Below, piece by piece: positions 51,085 through 59,705 of a stretch of DNA of 64,000 nucleotides. Both the position numbers and the translations under genes were made by a program. Source of the DNA: JAOXRU01 sp965247735 (GTDB lineage Bacteria > Bacteroidota > Bacteroidia > Flavobacteriales > Flavobacteriaceae); the NCBI GenBank assembly GCA_965247735.1, contig CBDFHN010000002.1:2418001-2482000 (forward strand), in the 5' to 3' direction. The stretch's first letter is position 1; each line of letters starts with the position of its first letter. The notes below the pieces were generated by a model. That model worked only from the letters and a program-made list of their open reading frames with translations. It was not told the DNA's origin and did not search any database.

Positions 51085-51345
51085 TTAAGCCTCAAAAGGC
51101 TCTATAGAAACATAAGATTTGTTATCTCTTTTCTTTTGAAACTTTACAATACCATCTACTCTGGCATGCAATGTATGATCTTTTCCTAAGTAAACATTGT
51201 TACCAGGATTGTGTTTTGTACCACGCTGTCTTACAATAATGTTTCCAGCGATAGCAGCTTGTCCACCAAATATCTTAACACCTAAACGTTTCGATTCTGA
51301 TTCTCTACCGTTCTTGGAACTACCAACACCTTTCTTGTGAGCCAT
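51085..51345 (-). CDS. rpmA: 50S ribosomal protein L27
   Basis: L27 lies by the peptidyl-transferase centre. The 86-residue protein starts MAHKKGVGSSKNGRES and contains the signature GGQAAIAGNIIVRQRGTKHNPG, with normal length. It begins right at the mature AHKKG form, without the N-terminal extension cleaved in Firmicutes. Second gene after rplU (50 bp gap), the usual order. Confidence 0.98.
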   Translation of the reverse strand: MAHKKGVGSSKNGRESESKRLGVKIFGGQAAIAGNIIVRQRGTKHNPGNNVYLGKDHTLHARVDGIVKFQKKRDNKSYVSIEPFEA

Positions 51346-51395
51346 TTTATTTCGGTTTTATTTTATTATTAATATTTTTATAAATTAAAGGTCGA

Positions 51396-52079
51396 TTACT
51401 CGATACCTCCTTTAACGTTATCTTGCCATTCTTTTAGCTCATCCCATTTACCATCAGCAGCCATTTTAGCTTGCTTTGGCCATGAACCTGGGTTTTTAGA
51501 AGCATATCTAGAACCAGCACCTTCTAAAATTTCTTTTAGCTTATCTACTTTAGTTCCTGCTAAATCAGCGAAAGTAACGATACCATTTTCAGCAAATATC
51601 TCTGCTATTTTTGGCCCAATACCTTCTACTTTTTTAAGATCATCTGCTTTAGTTGCTTTTTTAGGAGCCGCTTTTTTAGCAGTTTCTTTCTTTGGAGCAG
51701 CTTTTTCAGCTACTTTAGTTTCCTTCTTTGGAGCTGCTGCTTTTTTAGGAGCTGCTTTCTTTCCACCAGAAGCACTAATACTTTCAATTATGATTTCCGT
51801 TAAAGATTGACGGTGACCATTTTTTACACTATAGCCTTTACGTCTTTTCTTTTTGAAAACAATAACTTTATCACCCTTAAGGTGCTTTACGACTTTTGCC
51901 TCAACAGAAGCTCCGTCTATAGCCGGGGCGCCGATAGTAACGTCACCTGAATTATCTAACATAAGAACGTTGTCGAAAGTAACTTTCTTTCCTTCTTCTG
52001 TAGCTAAACGGTGTACGAATACTTTCTGGTCTTTCGCAACTTTAAATTGCTGCCCTGCTATCTCTACAATTGCATACAT
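51396..52079 (-). CDS. rplU: 50S ribosomal protein L21 with long helix-hairpin-helix C-terminal extension
   Basis: The first 100 residues (MYAIVEIAGQQFKVAKDQ ... KRRKGYSVKNGHRQ) are an ordinary L21. After this comes an Ala/Lys/Pro-rich linker with repeated AAPKK units (about 105-150) and a helix-hairpin-helix-like module (DDLKKVEGIGPKIAEIFAENG, about 152-172) ending EWQDNVKGGIE, giving 227 residues against about 103 in most bacteria. The start is the ATG at 52079; an in-frame upstream extension to 52169 would swallow the promoter. Preceded by the best promoter in the window. Confidence 0.95.
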   Translation of the reverse strand: MYAIVEIAGQQFKVAKDQKVFVHRLATEEGKKVTFDNVLMLDNSGDVTIGAPAIDGASVEAKVVKHLKGDKVIVFKKKRRKGYSVKNGHRQSLTEIIIESISASGGKKAAPKKAAAPKKETKVAEKAAPKKETAKKAAPKKATKADDLKKVEGIGPKIAEIFAENGIVTFADLAGTKVDKLKEILEGAGSRYASKNPGSWPKQAKMAADGKWDELKEWQDNVKGGIE

Positions 52080-52139
52080 ACTGTATTCTTTATAATTATT
52101 ATATTGAAAAATGCACCCTTCAAAAAAGAAATGCGGGTG

Positions 52140-52169
52140 CAAATATAGTGCTAAATCATTAAAATACAA
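52140..52169 (-). promoter_or_regulatory. Complete Bacteroidota-type promoter of rplU-rpmA
   Basis: Minus strand: TTG (-33 box, 52167-52169), 19-bp spacer, TATATTTG (-7 box, 52140-52147). Both elements and the spacing match the Bacteroidota sigma consensus TTG-n19-TAnnTTTG. The ATG is 60 bp further. An inverted repeat GCACCC/GGGTGC (52113-52140) overlaps the likely start of the RNA. Confidence 0.8.
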
Positions 52170-52195
52170 ATGTTTTATGGCATATAAAGCTCTTT

Positions 52196-52639
52196 TTATG
52201 CTAGATTCCTAGAACGTTTAAACTTTTGCATAAAGGTAAGTGATAATATTACTGAAGAGGACACGCCTTCTACCAAAAGAATAAACAGCAATATACCAGG
52301 TCCTTGATTATAGCCTTTCATCCATGTAGCCATTAGTTTTTCTGTAAACGCAGTATCTAAATGAAACATATAAATAGCCATAAATAACACAAAAATACCA
52401 GTAGCAAGTAGTCCTGTAGAGATCCCTGTTTTAAATCCAGAAAAATACTCAAAACTATCGCCCTCTATATCTTTTTTCTTTTTAATCACAGCATAAATAC
52501 CGAAGGCAATAATGATAACGTTAAAAAGTCGTAGCCATGGATTATCGTGCCAGCCTAAAAACTTAACTAGCATAAAAAAAGAACTCATTGCTATTCCTAT
52601 AAACGCTCCATATTTAATATATAAACCTTTAGAATCCAT
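52196..52639 (-). CDS. DUF4199-family membrane protein
   Basis: A 147-residue inner-membrane protein with four hydrophobic helices (about 9-29, 36-53, 73-96 and 116-137) and the loop ISTGLLATGIFV, typical of the Bacteroidota DUF4199 family, whose function is unknown. N terminus MDSKGLYIKYG. Single gene, 56 bp downstream of the first EamA transporter gene on the same strand. The family name is from memory. Confidence 0.65.
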   Translation of the reverse strand: MDSKGLYIKYGAFIGIAMSSFFMLVKFLGWHDNPWLRLFNVIIIAFGIYAVIKKKKDIEGDSFEYFSGFKTGISTGLLATGIFVLFMAIYMFHLDTAFTEKLMATWMKGYNQGPGILLFILLVEGVSSSVILSLTFMQKFKRSRNLA

Positions 52640-52695
52640 AACTTAACTGATTACTATTCAGTAGTAAGATACAAAAAAACTAAGCCTTTTAATAA

Positions 52696-53580
52696 CTACT
52701 CTAACTTTTTTATTTGCTTTTTATTTACAAGAAAAACACCTAGAACAATAATTATTCCGCCAATTAACTGTGTCCTTCCCAATTTTTCACCATCAAGAAG
52801 CCCCCAGGCAATTGCTACCAATGGAATAAGATAATTTACAGATGCTGCAAATATTGGACTTGAAATTACTATTAGCTCATTAAAAACAACTTTAGAAATA
52901 GCATTACCGAACAATGCAAAAAGACCCAAATAAATCAGACTTTGTTGCATTTCTAGATCTTGTAAAATATTATCAAAAAAACCAGAAAAATAAACTAGAA
53001 TAAGTGCAGGGATCAGTATAGTTATAAAACTAGCAGTAATAACAGTTAATGAATCAATATGACTCAAATATTTTTTTACAATATTAATATTAAGCGCATA
53101 AGCTAGAGATGAAGCCAGTACGAAAATTCCATAATAATAGTTTTGATCTACACCATAACTATCAGAATAAAATAACAATAGCCCACCAAACATACCAATA
53201 AGTACCCCGAAAATCTGAACTCTACTAATAAAAACGCCAAACAATACTACTCCAATTAGAACCGTATTTAATGGTGTTGATGAATTTATAATGGACGATA
53301 CCGAACTATTAATTCCTTGTTGGGCTAGCCCTAAAAACACTGGAGGTAAAAAAGAACTTAAAAAACCTATAATGGCTATCCAACACCACTCTCTCTTCTT
53401 TAAATATTTACATTTTTTAATGCCAAAAGGCAGCAATAAAAAAGTAGTCATAATTATGCACAAACCTCCTATTTGATACGCCGAAAGTCCAAGCAGTGCT
53501 CTTTTAATGAGTATAAAAGTACTTCCCCAAATTACAGACACTATAATAAGGTAAATCCATTTCTTTTTATTCGTATCCAT
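52696..53580 (-). CDS. EamA/DMT-family transporter (copy 1)
   Basis: Ten-helix inner-membrane transporter of 294 residues (ATG at 53580, immediately after an in-frame TTG). Two EamA repeats: the first has WGSTFILIKRALLGLSAYQIGGL, the second LAYALNINIVKKYLSH and INYLIPLVAIAWGLLDGEKLG. Drug/metabolite transporters of this type export amino acids or other small molecules; the substrate cannot be read. Strongly similar to the next gene upstream (53687-54580), with the same strand and order: a tandem duplication. Confidence 0.88.
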   Translation of the reverse strand: MDTNKKKWIYLIIVSVIWGSTFILIKRALLGLSAYQIGGLCIIMTTFLLLPFGIKKCKYLKKREWCWIAIIGFLSSFLPPVFLGLAQQGINSSVSSIINSSTPLNTVLIGVVLFGVFISRVQIFGVLIGMFGGLLLFYSDSYGVDQNYYYGIFVLASSLAYALNINIVKKYLSHIDSLTVITASFITILIPALILVYFSGFFDNILQDLEMQQSLIYLGLFALFGNAISKVVFNELIVISSPIFAASVNYLIPLVAIAWGLLDGEKLGRTQLIGGIIIVLGVFLVNKKQIKKLE

Positions 53581-53686
53581 CAATTTATAGCTTAAGGAGC
53601 AGTTAGATTAAGATCTAAACTTACGAATAAAAATTCAATTATATTTTATTTAAGAGTGTTTATAGCTAATAATACAGTTCGTATTA

Positions 53687-54580
53687 TTATTTTTTTAATG
53701 ATTTAGAACTATTCTTCTTATTCACCAAATACACCCCGATCAATATTATTAATCCACCAATTAATTGATACAAATTTAATTGTTCACCATCTAAAACTCC
53801 CCATAGCACGGCAACTAGTGGAATAACATAGGTAACAGAGGCTGAAAATACTGGACTAGAAATATGAATTAACTCATTAAATAATACTTTTGAAACTGCT
53901 GTACCAAATAAAGACAATACGGAAAGATAAATTAGCGCCACATGCATCTCAGGAGACTCCCAAACAGTTTCAAAAAAACCTGTATAATACACTAATACAA
54001 TAGCAGGAACTACAATTACGATAAAATTACCTGTAGTAATTGCTAATGCACTGATATGCCCTAAACGTTTTTTTATAATATTAATATTAAAGGCATAACC
54101 TAATGATGATGCCAGCACAAAAAATGCATAATAATAGTTTTGATCTGGATTAAATTCTGCTCCCGCATAAATAAGCACAAAAGTTCCCAATAGTCCTATA
54201 ATTACTCCAATAATCTGTTTTTTCTTTATTACAAGCCCAAACAATAACACACCTACTAAAGTAGTGTTTAATGGTGTTAAAGAATTAAAAATAGATGTAA
54301 CAGCGCTATCAATTTCTGTTTGTGCGAGTGCAAATAAAATAGGAGGAAAAAAAGAACTCAAAAAACCAGTTATAGCAATCCATTTCCATTCGCTTTTTTT
54401 AATTACTGCGCAACTTTTTAAGCCCACTGGAAGCAAAAACAATGTTGTCATTAAAATTCGTAATCCTCCAACCTGAAATGCTGTTAAACCTACCAGTGAT
54501 CTTTTTATAAGAATAAAAGAACTTCCCCATATAAGAGAAAGCACCACTAAATATATCCATTTTTTCTTTTGATTACTCAT
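53687..54580 (-). CDS. EamA/DMT-family transporter (copy 2)
   Basis: A 297-residue ten-helix transporter (ATG at 54580; an upstream TTG at 54598 is less likely). EamA signatures WGSSFILIKRSLVGLTAFQVGGLRI and VTYVIPLVAVLWGVLDGEQL align step by step with copy 1, about half the residues being identical by eye. The 106-bp gap between the copies is AT-rich. It probably moves a related but not identical substrate. Confidence 0.88.
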   Translation of the reverse strand: MSNQKKKWIYLVVLSLIWGSSFILIKRSLVGLTAFQVGGLRILMTTLFLLPVGLKSCAVIKKSEWKWIAITGFLSSFFPPILFALAQTEIDSAVTSIFNSLTPLNTTLVGVLLFGLVIKKKQIIGVIIGLLGTFVLIYAGAEFNPDQNYYYAFFVLASSLGYAFNINIIKKRLGHISALAITTGNFIVIVVPAIVLVYYTGFFETVWESPEMHVALIYLSVLSLFGTAVSKVLFNELIHISSPVFSASVTYVIPLVAVLWGVLDGEQLNLYQLIGGLIILIGVYLVNKKNSSKSLKK

Positions 54581-54707
54581 CCTACAAAAATCTAACAATA
54601 TTTTAAATAAAATAACATCATTAAGGTTAAGTTTATCTATGCTTCTATAAACAAAATTTATTATAAAAAAAGGATATCATTGCAGCTATTATTAAACAAA
54701 GCTGTTT

Positions 54708-54715
54708 TATCTTTG
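54708..54715 (+). promoter_or_regulatory. Candidate -7 box TATCTTTG upstream of the CDGKC protein
   Basis: Exact TAnnTTTG match 18 bp before the TTG start at 54733. The nearest upstream TTG is 25 bp away, longer than usual. Confidence 0.5.
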
Positions 54716-54732
54716 TATAAAATTTACCTCCT

Positions 54733-55101
54733 TTGAAAATAGTACAAACATGGTTTTTTGTCTCTTTGTATCTTCTTGCAATGGCAAAACCTGTGCTACC
54801 ACTTTTTCAATATTTAATAGATAAGGATTATATTGCAGAATTCCTTTGTGTCAACAAAGATAAACCTGAACTTAATTGTGATGGTAAGTGCTACCTTGCT
54901 AAAATGCTTCAGAAAAAGAAAGAGGATAAAAAAAACAATCTTCCGAGCATTAACCTTCAAGATTATCCATTAGCATTAGTAGCTACTGATTCTTTTGAAA
55001 AAACAACGATAACAAATACAGCAAATAAACGCAATAACTTCTACTCTAACTTATATAGATTAGACTTTGAGTTTGCTATTTTTCATCCACCTACCATTTA
55101 G
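54733..55101 (+). CDS. Small secreted protein with C-x13-C-x3-C (CDGKC) motif, linked to metal uptake
   Basis: A 122-residue protein with an N-terminal hydrophobic helix (about 5-22) and three Cys in FLCVNKDKPELNCDGKCYLAK (about residues 39-54), followed by a basic helix KKKEDKKNN. The TTG at 54733 is the only start before the signal segment. Comparable small CNGKC proteins stand beside copper- or iron-type TonB receptors in Flavobacteriaceae; metal binding by the Cys cluster is plausible but not shown. It precedes a receptor gene and a PepSY membrane protein gene on the same strand. Confidence 0.7.
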   Translation: MKIVQTWFFVSLYLLAMAKPVLPLFQYLIDKDYIAEFLCVNKDKPELNCDGKCYLAKMLQKKKEDKKNNLPSINLQDYPLALVATDSFEKTTITNTANKRNNFYSNLYRLDFEFAIFHPPTI

Positions 55102-55392
55102 TCTTCACATATAGACTAGTTACTAAAACTTATTTTAAACAACACTGTTGTTCTTCATTTTTATCAACTAAATCTGAAGAATATAACAGCACGTATCATC
55201 TAGCCTATATCTCCTGCTTTTATAAAGCAAATAACATGCTATCAATGACCCAGTTAAAGTACTAGGTTATATTCAAAACTAAGTAATATCATAACGATAA
55301 AGCTACACTAGTAGTTGACTAAAAAAACCAGATCTATATCTCGTTTTTTTTAGACGTAACGCTCTTGTGGCATATAATAACTACATATTAAA
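55102..55392 (+). other. 291-bp region upstream of the siderophore-type receptor
   Basis: AT-rich. It contains a 15-base palindrome AACAACA-C-TGTTGTT (55138-55152), a candidate operator, and no reading frame of note. No Fur-like box was recognised. Confidence 0.4.
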
Positions 55393-57738
55393 ATGAAAAA
55401 AACATTTTTTATACTTTTAGTATTTTTAAGTATCATTTCATCAACTGCACAGCAAAAACAGATCTACAAAGGTAAAATCACAGATACAAACAATACCCCA
55501 TTAATTGGTGCAGCAATTATTGCTACTATCGACTCAAAAACGGGAACTATTACCGACTCAGACGGATTATTTCAACTAGAACTTAATTCACCTAATGTAA
55601 CCATTAGTTACATGGGCTACAAAAACAGAACTGTTTCGCTTAAAACTAATTTTACAACTATTATTTTAGAAGAAGATATAGAAAACCTTGAAGGTGTGGT
55701 AATCTCTGCCAGTAGAGAAGAACAAAGAAGAGCTGAAGTTCCCGTTGCAATTACAGCCATTAGTGCAAAAAAAATAGCAGACACTAAAGCTTTCGGCATA
55801 GAACAATTGGTAAACCAAGTACCAGGGGTTTTTATGTCTACTTCAAAAACAGCAAGTAACGAGCAACATTTTATGGCTGTAAGGACACCTATTTCTACCA
55901 AATCATTGTTCTTATACATAGAAGATGGTATTCCAATACGTCCTACTGCGGTTTTTAATCATAATGCATTATTAGAAATGAATACTACTGCAATTGGAAG
56001 AATTGAAGTTATGAAAGGCCCTGCCTCTAGCATTTATGGAAGCGAAGCCATTGGTGGTAGCTTTAACTTTATCACCAAAAAGCCTACAAAAGAACTTAGC
56101 GGTAGCTTAGGATTTCAGATTAATGACTTAGGACTAACCCGTTATGAATTTGAAGTTTCTGACCATGTAAACGAAAATTTAGGGATATACCTAGGTACAC
56201 ATTATGTACAACGCCAAGATGGACCAATTGCACATAGCAACTATGAAAAATTAGCACTTACTTTTAAAACTGTTCATAAATTTGGTCCATCTGCAGTTTG
56301 GACAAATGTTATTGACCTTGTAGACTTTAGATCAGATATGTCTGGCTCACTTAGTCAGGACGATTATACTAATGGTAATTACGAAAGCGATCAAACGTTT
56401 TCAGAAAGAGATGCGTTTTCTTTTCGTTTTAGAAGTACACTGCATAAATACTGGAACGACAACAACAAAACCGCCTTTAACCTTGTGTATAGAGACAATA
56501 GAATGAACCAAATTCCTTCTTATAGAATTAGACAATCTAGAAACAAAGGAAAACTTACTGGTACAGGTAGTGGTGAAATTAACTCTAATCAATTTAATAG
56601 TTTTGTGGCACTTGTTCAACACAAGATAAATTTTAATGTTGCTAATTCTTCATTAATTATTGGAGCCAGCGCAGATTATTCTCCACAAGATTATGTTGCA
56701 GACAAAATTAAGGTTACTGTTGACCCTATTACTGGAAAAAACACAGATTACGACGCAAATATAAATGCACCAATACTTAATTATAATGCTGATATTTTTA
56801 ACTATGCTGGATATTTCCAATACGAGATTTCACCAATTGAAGCATTAAAAATTACTGCTGCGCTTAGATACGATCGTTTTGAATACAATTACGACAATAA
56901 CATTGAAGGCACAGCAGGACCAAAGGACAGCAAAAATTACTACGATAATTTTTCTCCTAAAATAGGAATGAATTATAATTTCTCTTCCAAAGCAGGACTT
57001 TACATCAACTATTCTAACGGATTTACACCTCCGCAAGTCTCCTCTTTATACAGAAACAAATTTGTAGGTGTTGGTGGTGATGTTTTCAACTTAAAACCTA
57101 GTAACTATGACAACTACGAAATTGGCGGTTATGCCATGATTGCTAACAAATGGAAACTAGATGCTGCACTATATTTACTAGATGGCAAAAACACCCTGGT
57201 TACTATGCGAGATGAAAACGACGCTTTTTTTAATGCTAATGCTGGTAAAACTAGATCTTATGGTATAGAATACGGCATTACCTATACGCCTACACCAGAA
57301 CTTAGTATTAGCCACAATGGTAGCTTTGCAAAACATCGTTACATTAACTTCTTCGAAAAAGATATTGACTACAGCGATACCGATAGAAGTACTGCTCCTT
57401 CTTTATTAGGAATGTCTAACATTACCTATAAACCCAATTTTATTAAAAACTTTGCTATTACTGCTGAGCACGAATTGGTAGGTTCTTACAATACTAGTTT
57501 TGAAAATCAGGTTAAAAACGCGGATGACACACGTAGTACAGCTACTTATGACGGACATAATATTATTAATCTACGTGCTTCATACCAATACAAAAGTTTT
57601 GAAATATGGACACATGCTTTAAATATTTTTGACGATTTATACGCCGCAAGAGCTTCTTACAACCAATATAGAAAAGAAAACAGTTACACTATTGGTAACC
57701 CAAGAGCTTTTCATGCTGGTATAAAATTTAATTTCTAA
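55393..57738 (+). CDS. TonB-dependent receptor, probably iron/siderophore or metal
   Basis: Outer-membrane receptor of 781 residues: signal peptide (1-19), short regulatory sandwich (about 22-103: GAAIIATIDSKTGTITDSDGLF), plug with QLVNQVPGVFMSTSKTASNEQHF and VMKGPASSIYGSEAIGGSFNFITKKP, and a barrel ending PRAFHAGIKFNF. The plug is of the classic FecA/FhuA form. It is followed by a PepSY-TM protein gene that resembles siderophore reductases, supporting an iron role. ATG at 55393. Confidence 0.9.
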   Translation: MKKTFFILLVFLSIISSTAQQKQIYKGKITDTNNTPLIGAAIIATIDSKTGTITDSDGLFQLELNSPNVTISYMGYKNRTVSLKTNFTTIILEEDIENLEGVVISASREEQRRAEVPVAITAISAKKIADTKAFGIEQLVNQVPGVFMSTSKTASNEQHFMAVRTPISTKSLFLYIEDGIPIRPTAVFNHNALLEMNTTAIGRIEVMKGPASSIYGSEAIGGSFNFITKKPTKELSGSLGFQINDLGLTRYEFEVSDHVNENLGIYLGTHYVQRQDGPIAHSNYEKLALTFKTVHKFGPSAVWTNVIDLVDFRSDMSGSLSQDDYTNGNYESDQTFSERDAFSFRFRSTLHKYWNDNNKTAFNLVYRDNRMNQIPSYRIRQSRNKGKLTGTGSGEINSNQFNSFVALVQHKINFNVANSSLIIGASADYSPQDYVADKIKVTVDPITGKNTDYDANINAPILNYNADIFNYAGYFQYEISPIEALKITAALRYDRFEYNYDNNIEGTAGPKDSKNYYDNFSPKIGMNYNFSSKAGLYINYSNGFTPPQVSSLYRNKFVGVGGDVFNLKPSNYDNYEIGGYAMIANKWKLDAALYLLDGKNTLVTMRDENDAFFNANAGKTRSYGIEYGITYTPTPELSISHNGSFAKHRYINFFEKDIDYSDTDRSTAPSLLGMSNITYKPNFIKNFAITAEHELVGSYNTSFENQVKNADDTRSTATYDGHNIINLRASYQYKSFEIWTHALNIFDDLYAARASYNQYRKENSYTIGNPRAFHAGIKFNF

Positions 57739-57747
57739 GCAAAAACA

Positions 57748-57786
57748 CTACATGGGGAAACAGTATGTTTCTCCGTGTAGCTTTTA
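57748..57786 (+). terminator. Hairpin between receptor and PepSY-TM gene
   Basis: CTACATGGGGAAAC ... GTTTCTCCGTGTAG arms (with one bulge and G-U pairs) followed by CTTTT. The weak U-tract suggests partial termination, which would lower the PepSY gene's expression relative to the receptor. Confidence 0.55.
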
Positions 57787-57797
57787 ATAAACTAACG

Positions 57798-59036
57798 ATG
57801 AAAAAAAACGAACAACTTAACAAATGGTTGTGGAAATGGCATTTTATTGCTGGTCTTATATCACTTCCGTTTATTTTACTACTTTCTGTAACAGGGGTTA
57901 TCTATATGTTTAAAGCCGATTATGAGGCTCCAAAACAAAAGACGATTAAGGAAGTAGTAATACAAGAAAATGATACTAGCTTCCAAGACCAATGGGAAAC
58001 GGCTAACAAACACGCAATAAAAAAGCCAAATGGAATGGTTATTCCTACCCAGGACAACCAAGCCACAGAGTTTGTTTCAGGGCGCTTTGGCGGAAAATCT
58101 AGTCTATATATTAACCCCTATAAAAATACTGTTTCTGGTGAAATTATCCCTAAAAACTCTTTAATGTTTAAGGTTAGAAAACTACATGGAGAATTACTAT
58201 TAGGAAACTTCGGAACAAAAATAGTAGAACTTATTGCCAGTTGGATGGTAGTACTTATTCTTTCTGGTCTTTACATCTGGTGGCCAGCAAGAGGATGGAA
58301 ACTTAAAGGTTTTTTTATTCCAAGATTTAAAGAAGACAAAAGAACTTTCTATAGAGATTTGCATGCTATTTTGGGATTCTGGTCATCAATAGTTCTTCTG
58401 CTAATTTTAGCAGGTGGTTTTCCGTGGACTAGTGTTTTTGGAGATAATTTTAAACAGGTTCAAAAGATAACCAATACTGGATATCCAAGTACATGGAACG
58501 GCAAAGGCATTAACTCTTCCAAACTAACAAAAACACTTCAGTTAGATAAAGTTGTCCATATTGCAAAAAACCTAAAACTTGCTGGCGATGTAACCATTCA
58601 ATTTCCGAAAGGAAAAAATGGTGTTTATCGTGTTTCTAACAGAACACCAGAACTGAATCTTCAAAAAGTACATCTTCTTGATCAATACACAGGAAAAGAA
58701 ATTCTAAAACACAGCTGGGAAGACGTTGGTGTACTAATGCGTGGTAGGATGTGGCTAATGGCATTTCATCAAGGTGAATTTGGCCTCTGGAATTGGATCT
58801 TAATTTTTAGTACAGGAATAGCGCTTATAATTTTGTGTGTGTCTGGTATTGTTTCTTATCTTCTTAGAAAAAGAAAAGGCAAATGGGGCGTACCTAAAGT
58901 GCCTGAAAATTTTAATATTGGTTACGGAATTATAAGCATTGTTCTACTACTAGGCATTGTTTTTCCATTATTCGGAATTAGTATTATTGTAATTTTTCTT
59001 ATTGAGCTTTTAAGAAAAAAGCTGAGAGCTGTCTAA
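57798..59036 (+). CDS. PepSY-associated transmembrane protein (siderophore-reductase type)
   Basis: Inner-membrane protein of 412 residues. The ATG at 57798 is preferred to an upstream one at 57765 that overlaps the hairpin. Four membrane helices: one near residues 13-36 (WKWHFIAGLISLPFILLLSVTGVIYMF), one near 155-170, one near 195-215, one near 335-365, with a PepSY domain in the periplasmic loops. The His in the first helix and FYRDLHAILGFW are typical heme-ligand positions of FoxB-like ferric-siderophore reductases. It would release iron from the siderophore imported by the preceding receptor. Confidence 0.85.
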   Translation: MKKNEQLNKWLWKWHFIAGLISLPFILLLSVTGVIYMFKADYEAPKQKTIKEVVIQENDTSFQDQWETANKHAIKKPNGMVIPTQDNQATEFVSGRFGGKSSLYINPYKNTVSGEIIPKNSLMFKVRKLHGELLLGNFGTKIVELIASWMVVLILSGLYIWWPARGWKLKGFFIPRFKEDKRTFYRDLHAILGFWSSIVLLLILAGGFPWTSVFGDNFKQVQKITNTGYPSTWNGKGINSSKLTKTLQLDKVVHIAKNLKLAGDVTIQFPKGKNGVYRVSNRTPELNLQKVHLLDQYTGKEILKHSWEDVGVLMRGRMWLMAFHQGEFGLWNWILIFSTGIALIILCVSGIVSYLLRKRKGKWGVPKVPENFNIGYGIISIVLLLGIVFPLFGISIIVIFLIELLRKKLRAV

Positions 59037-59047
59037 AAACAAACAAT

Positions 59048-59086
59048 ACAACCACATTTGATCTATTTTTGATTGGGTGTGGTTGT
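59048..59086 (+). terminator. Terminator after the PepSY-TM gene
   Basis: Arms ACAACCACA and TGTGGTTGT with a T-rich loop. The trailing T-run is short; convergent gldD is downstream. Confidence 0.55.
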
Positions 59087-59147
59087 TACTCATAATCAAT
59101 CATTAAAAATTATTCCAATAAAAACAATACTCTTTTACTACCCAACC

Positions 59148-59705
59148 CTACTCCCTCCATCGCAAAGATTCCATAATAATACGCATGTCTTTTTTAAGAT
59201 AGGCTGCGGCTGGTAAAATAGAATCGTAATTGGGTTTTGTATTAAAATACAATGCTCCTGTTAAAAAATGATTGGTACTATCTGTTACAAAAAACTGAGC
59301 TTGAGAAGCGGCATTACCATCTACTTCATGAAAAACCCCATATACCTTATCTTCTGGGTTTTCAAAAACTTCTGGACGGATTCCATCTGCTTTCACTGTA
59401 TGGTCATAGGTTAGTTTTTCTGCATCAATAACCAGCTTTTTTAGATTACCATCAACCTTTTTATAGGTAATAAAAATAGTTCCATTCATATTAGGATATC
59501 TAATCTCAATATCACAATTATTATTACTTTTGGTAACTGCTAAAGCATTAACATCAAAACTATAGTTACAATTCTGGCTAAGCTCCATATATTTAGCTTG
59601 AGGGTATTCTAGTCGTAATTGTGCTTTTGGTTTTGGCAAGGTATCTTCTTTGCAGCTAAATACTATACTAAGCACCAACAAGCAAACCAAGGTCTTAATT
59701 TTCAT
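59148..59705 (-). CDS. gldD: Gliding-motility lipoprotein GldD
   Basis: Lipoprotein of 185 residues needed for gliding in Flavobacterium. Signal peptide ends IVFSC (Cys18 lipidated) followed by KEDTLPKPKAQLRLEYPQAKY, the typical GldD start, and the conserved strands YSFDVNALA, CDIEIRYPNMNGTIFITYK and VYGVFHEVDGNAASQAQFF. Length is normal. The start overlaps gldE by 11 bp, matching the known gldE-gldD order. Confidence 0.93.
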   Translation of the reverse strand: MKIKTLVCLLVLSIVFSCKEDTLPKPKAQLRLEYPQAKYMELSQNCNYSFDVNALAVTKSNNNCDIEIRYPNMNGTIFITYKKVDGNLKKLVIDAEKLTYDHTVKADGIRPEVFENPEDKVYGVFHEVDGNAASQAQFFVTDSTNHFLTGALYFNTKPNYDSILPAAAYLKKDMRIIMESLRWRE

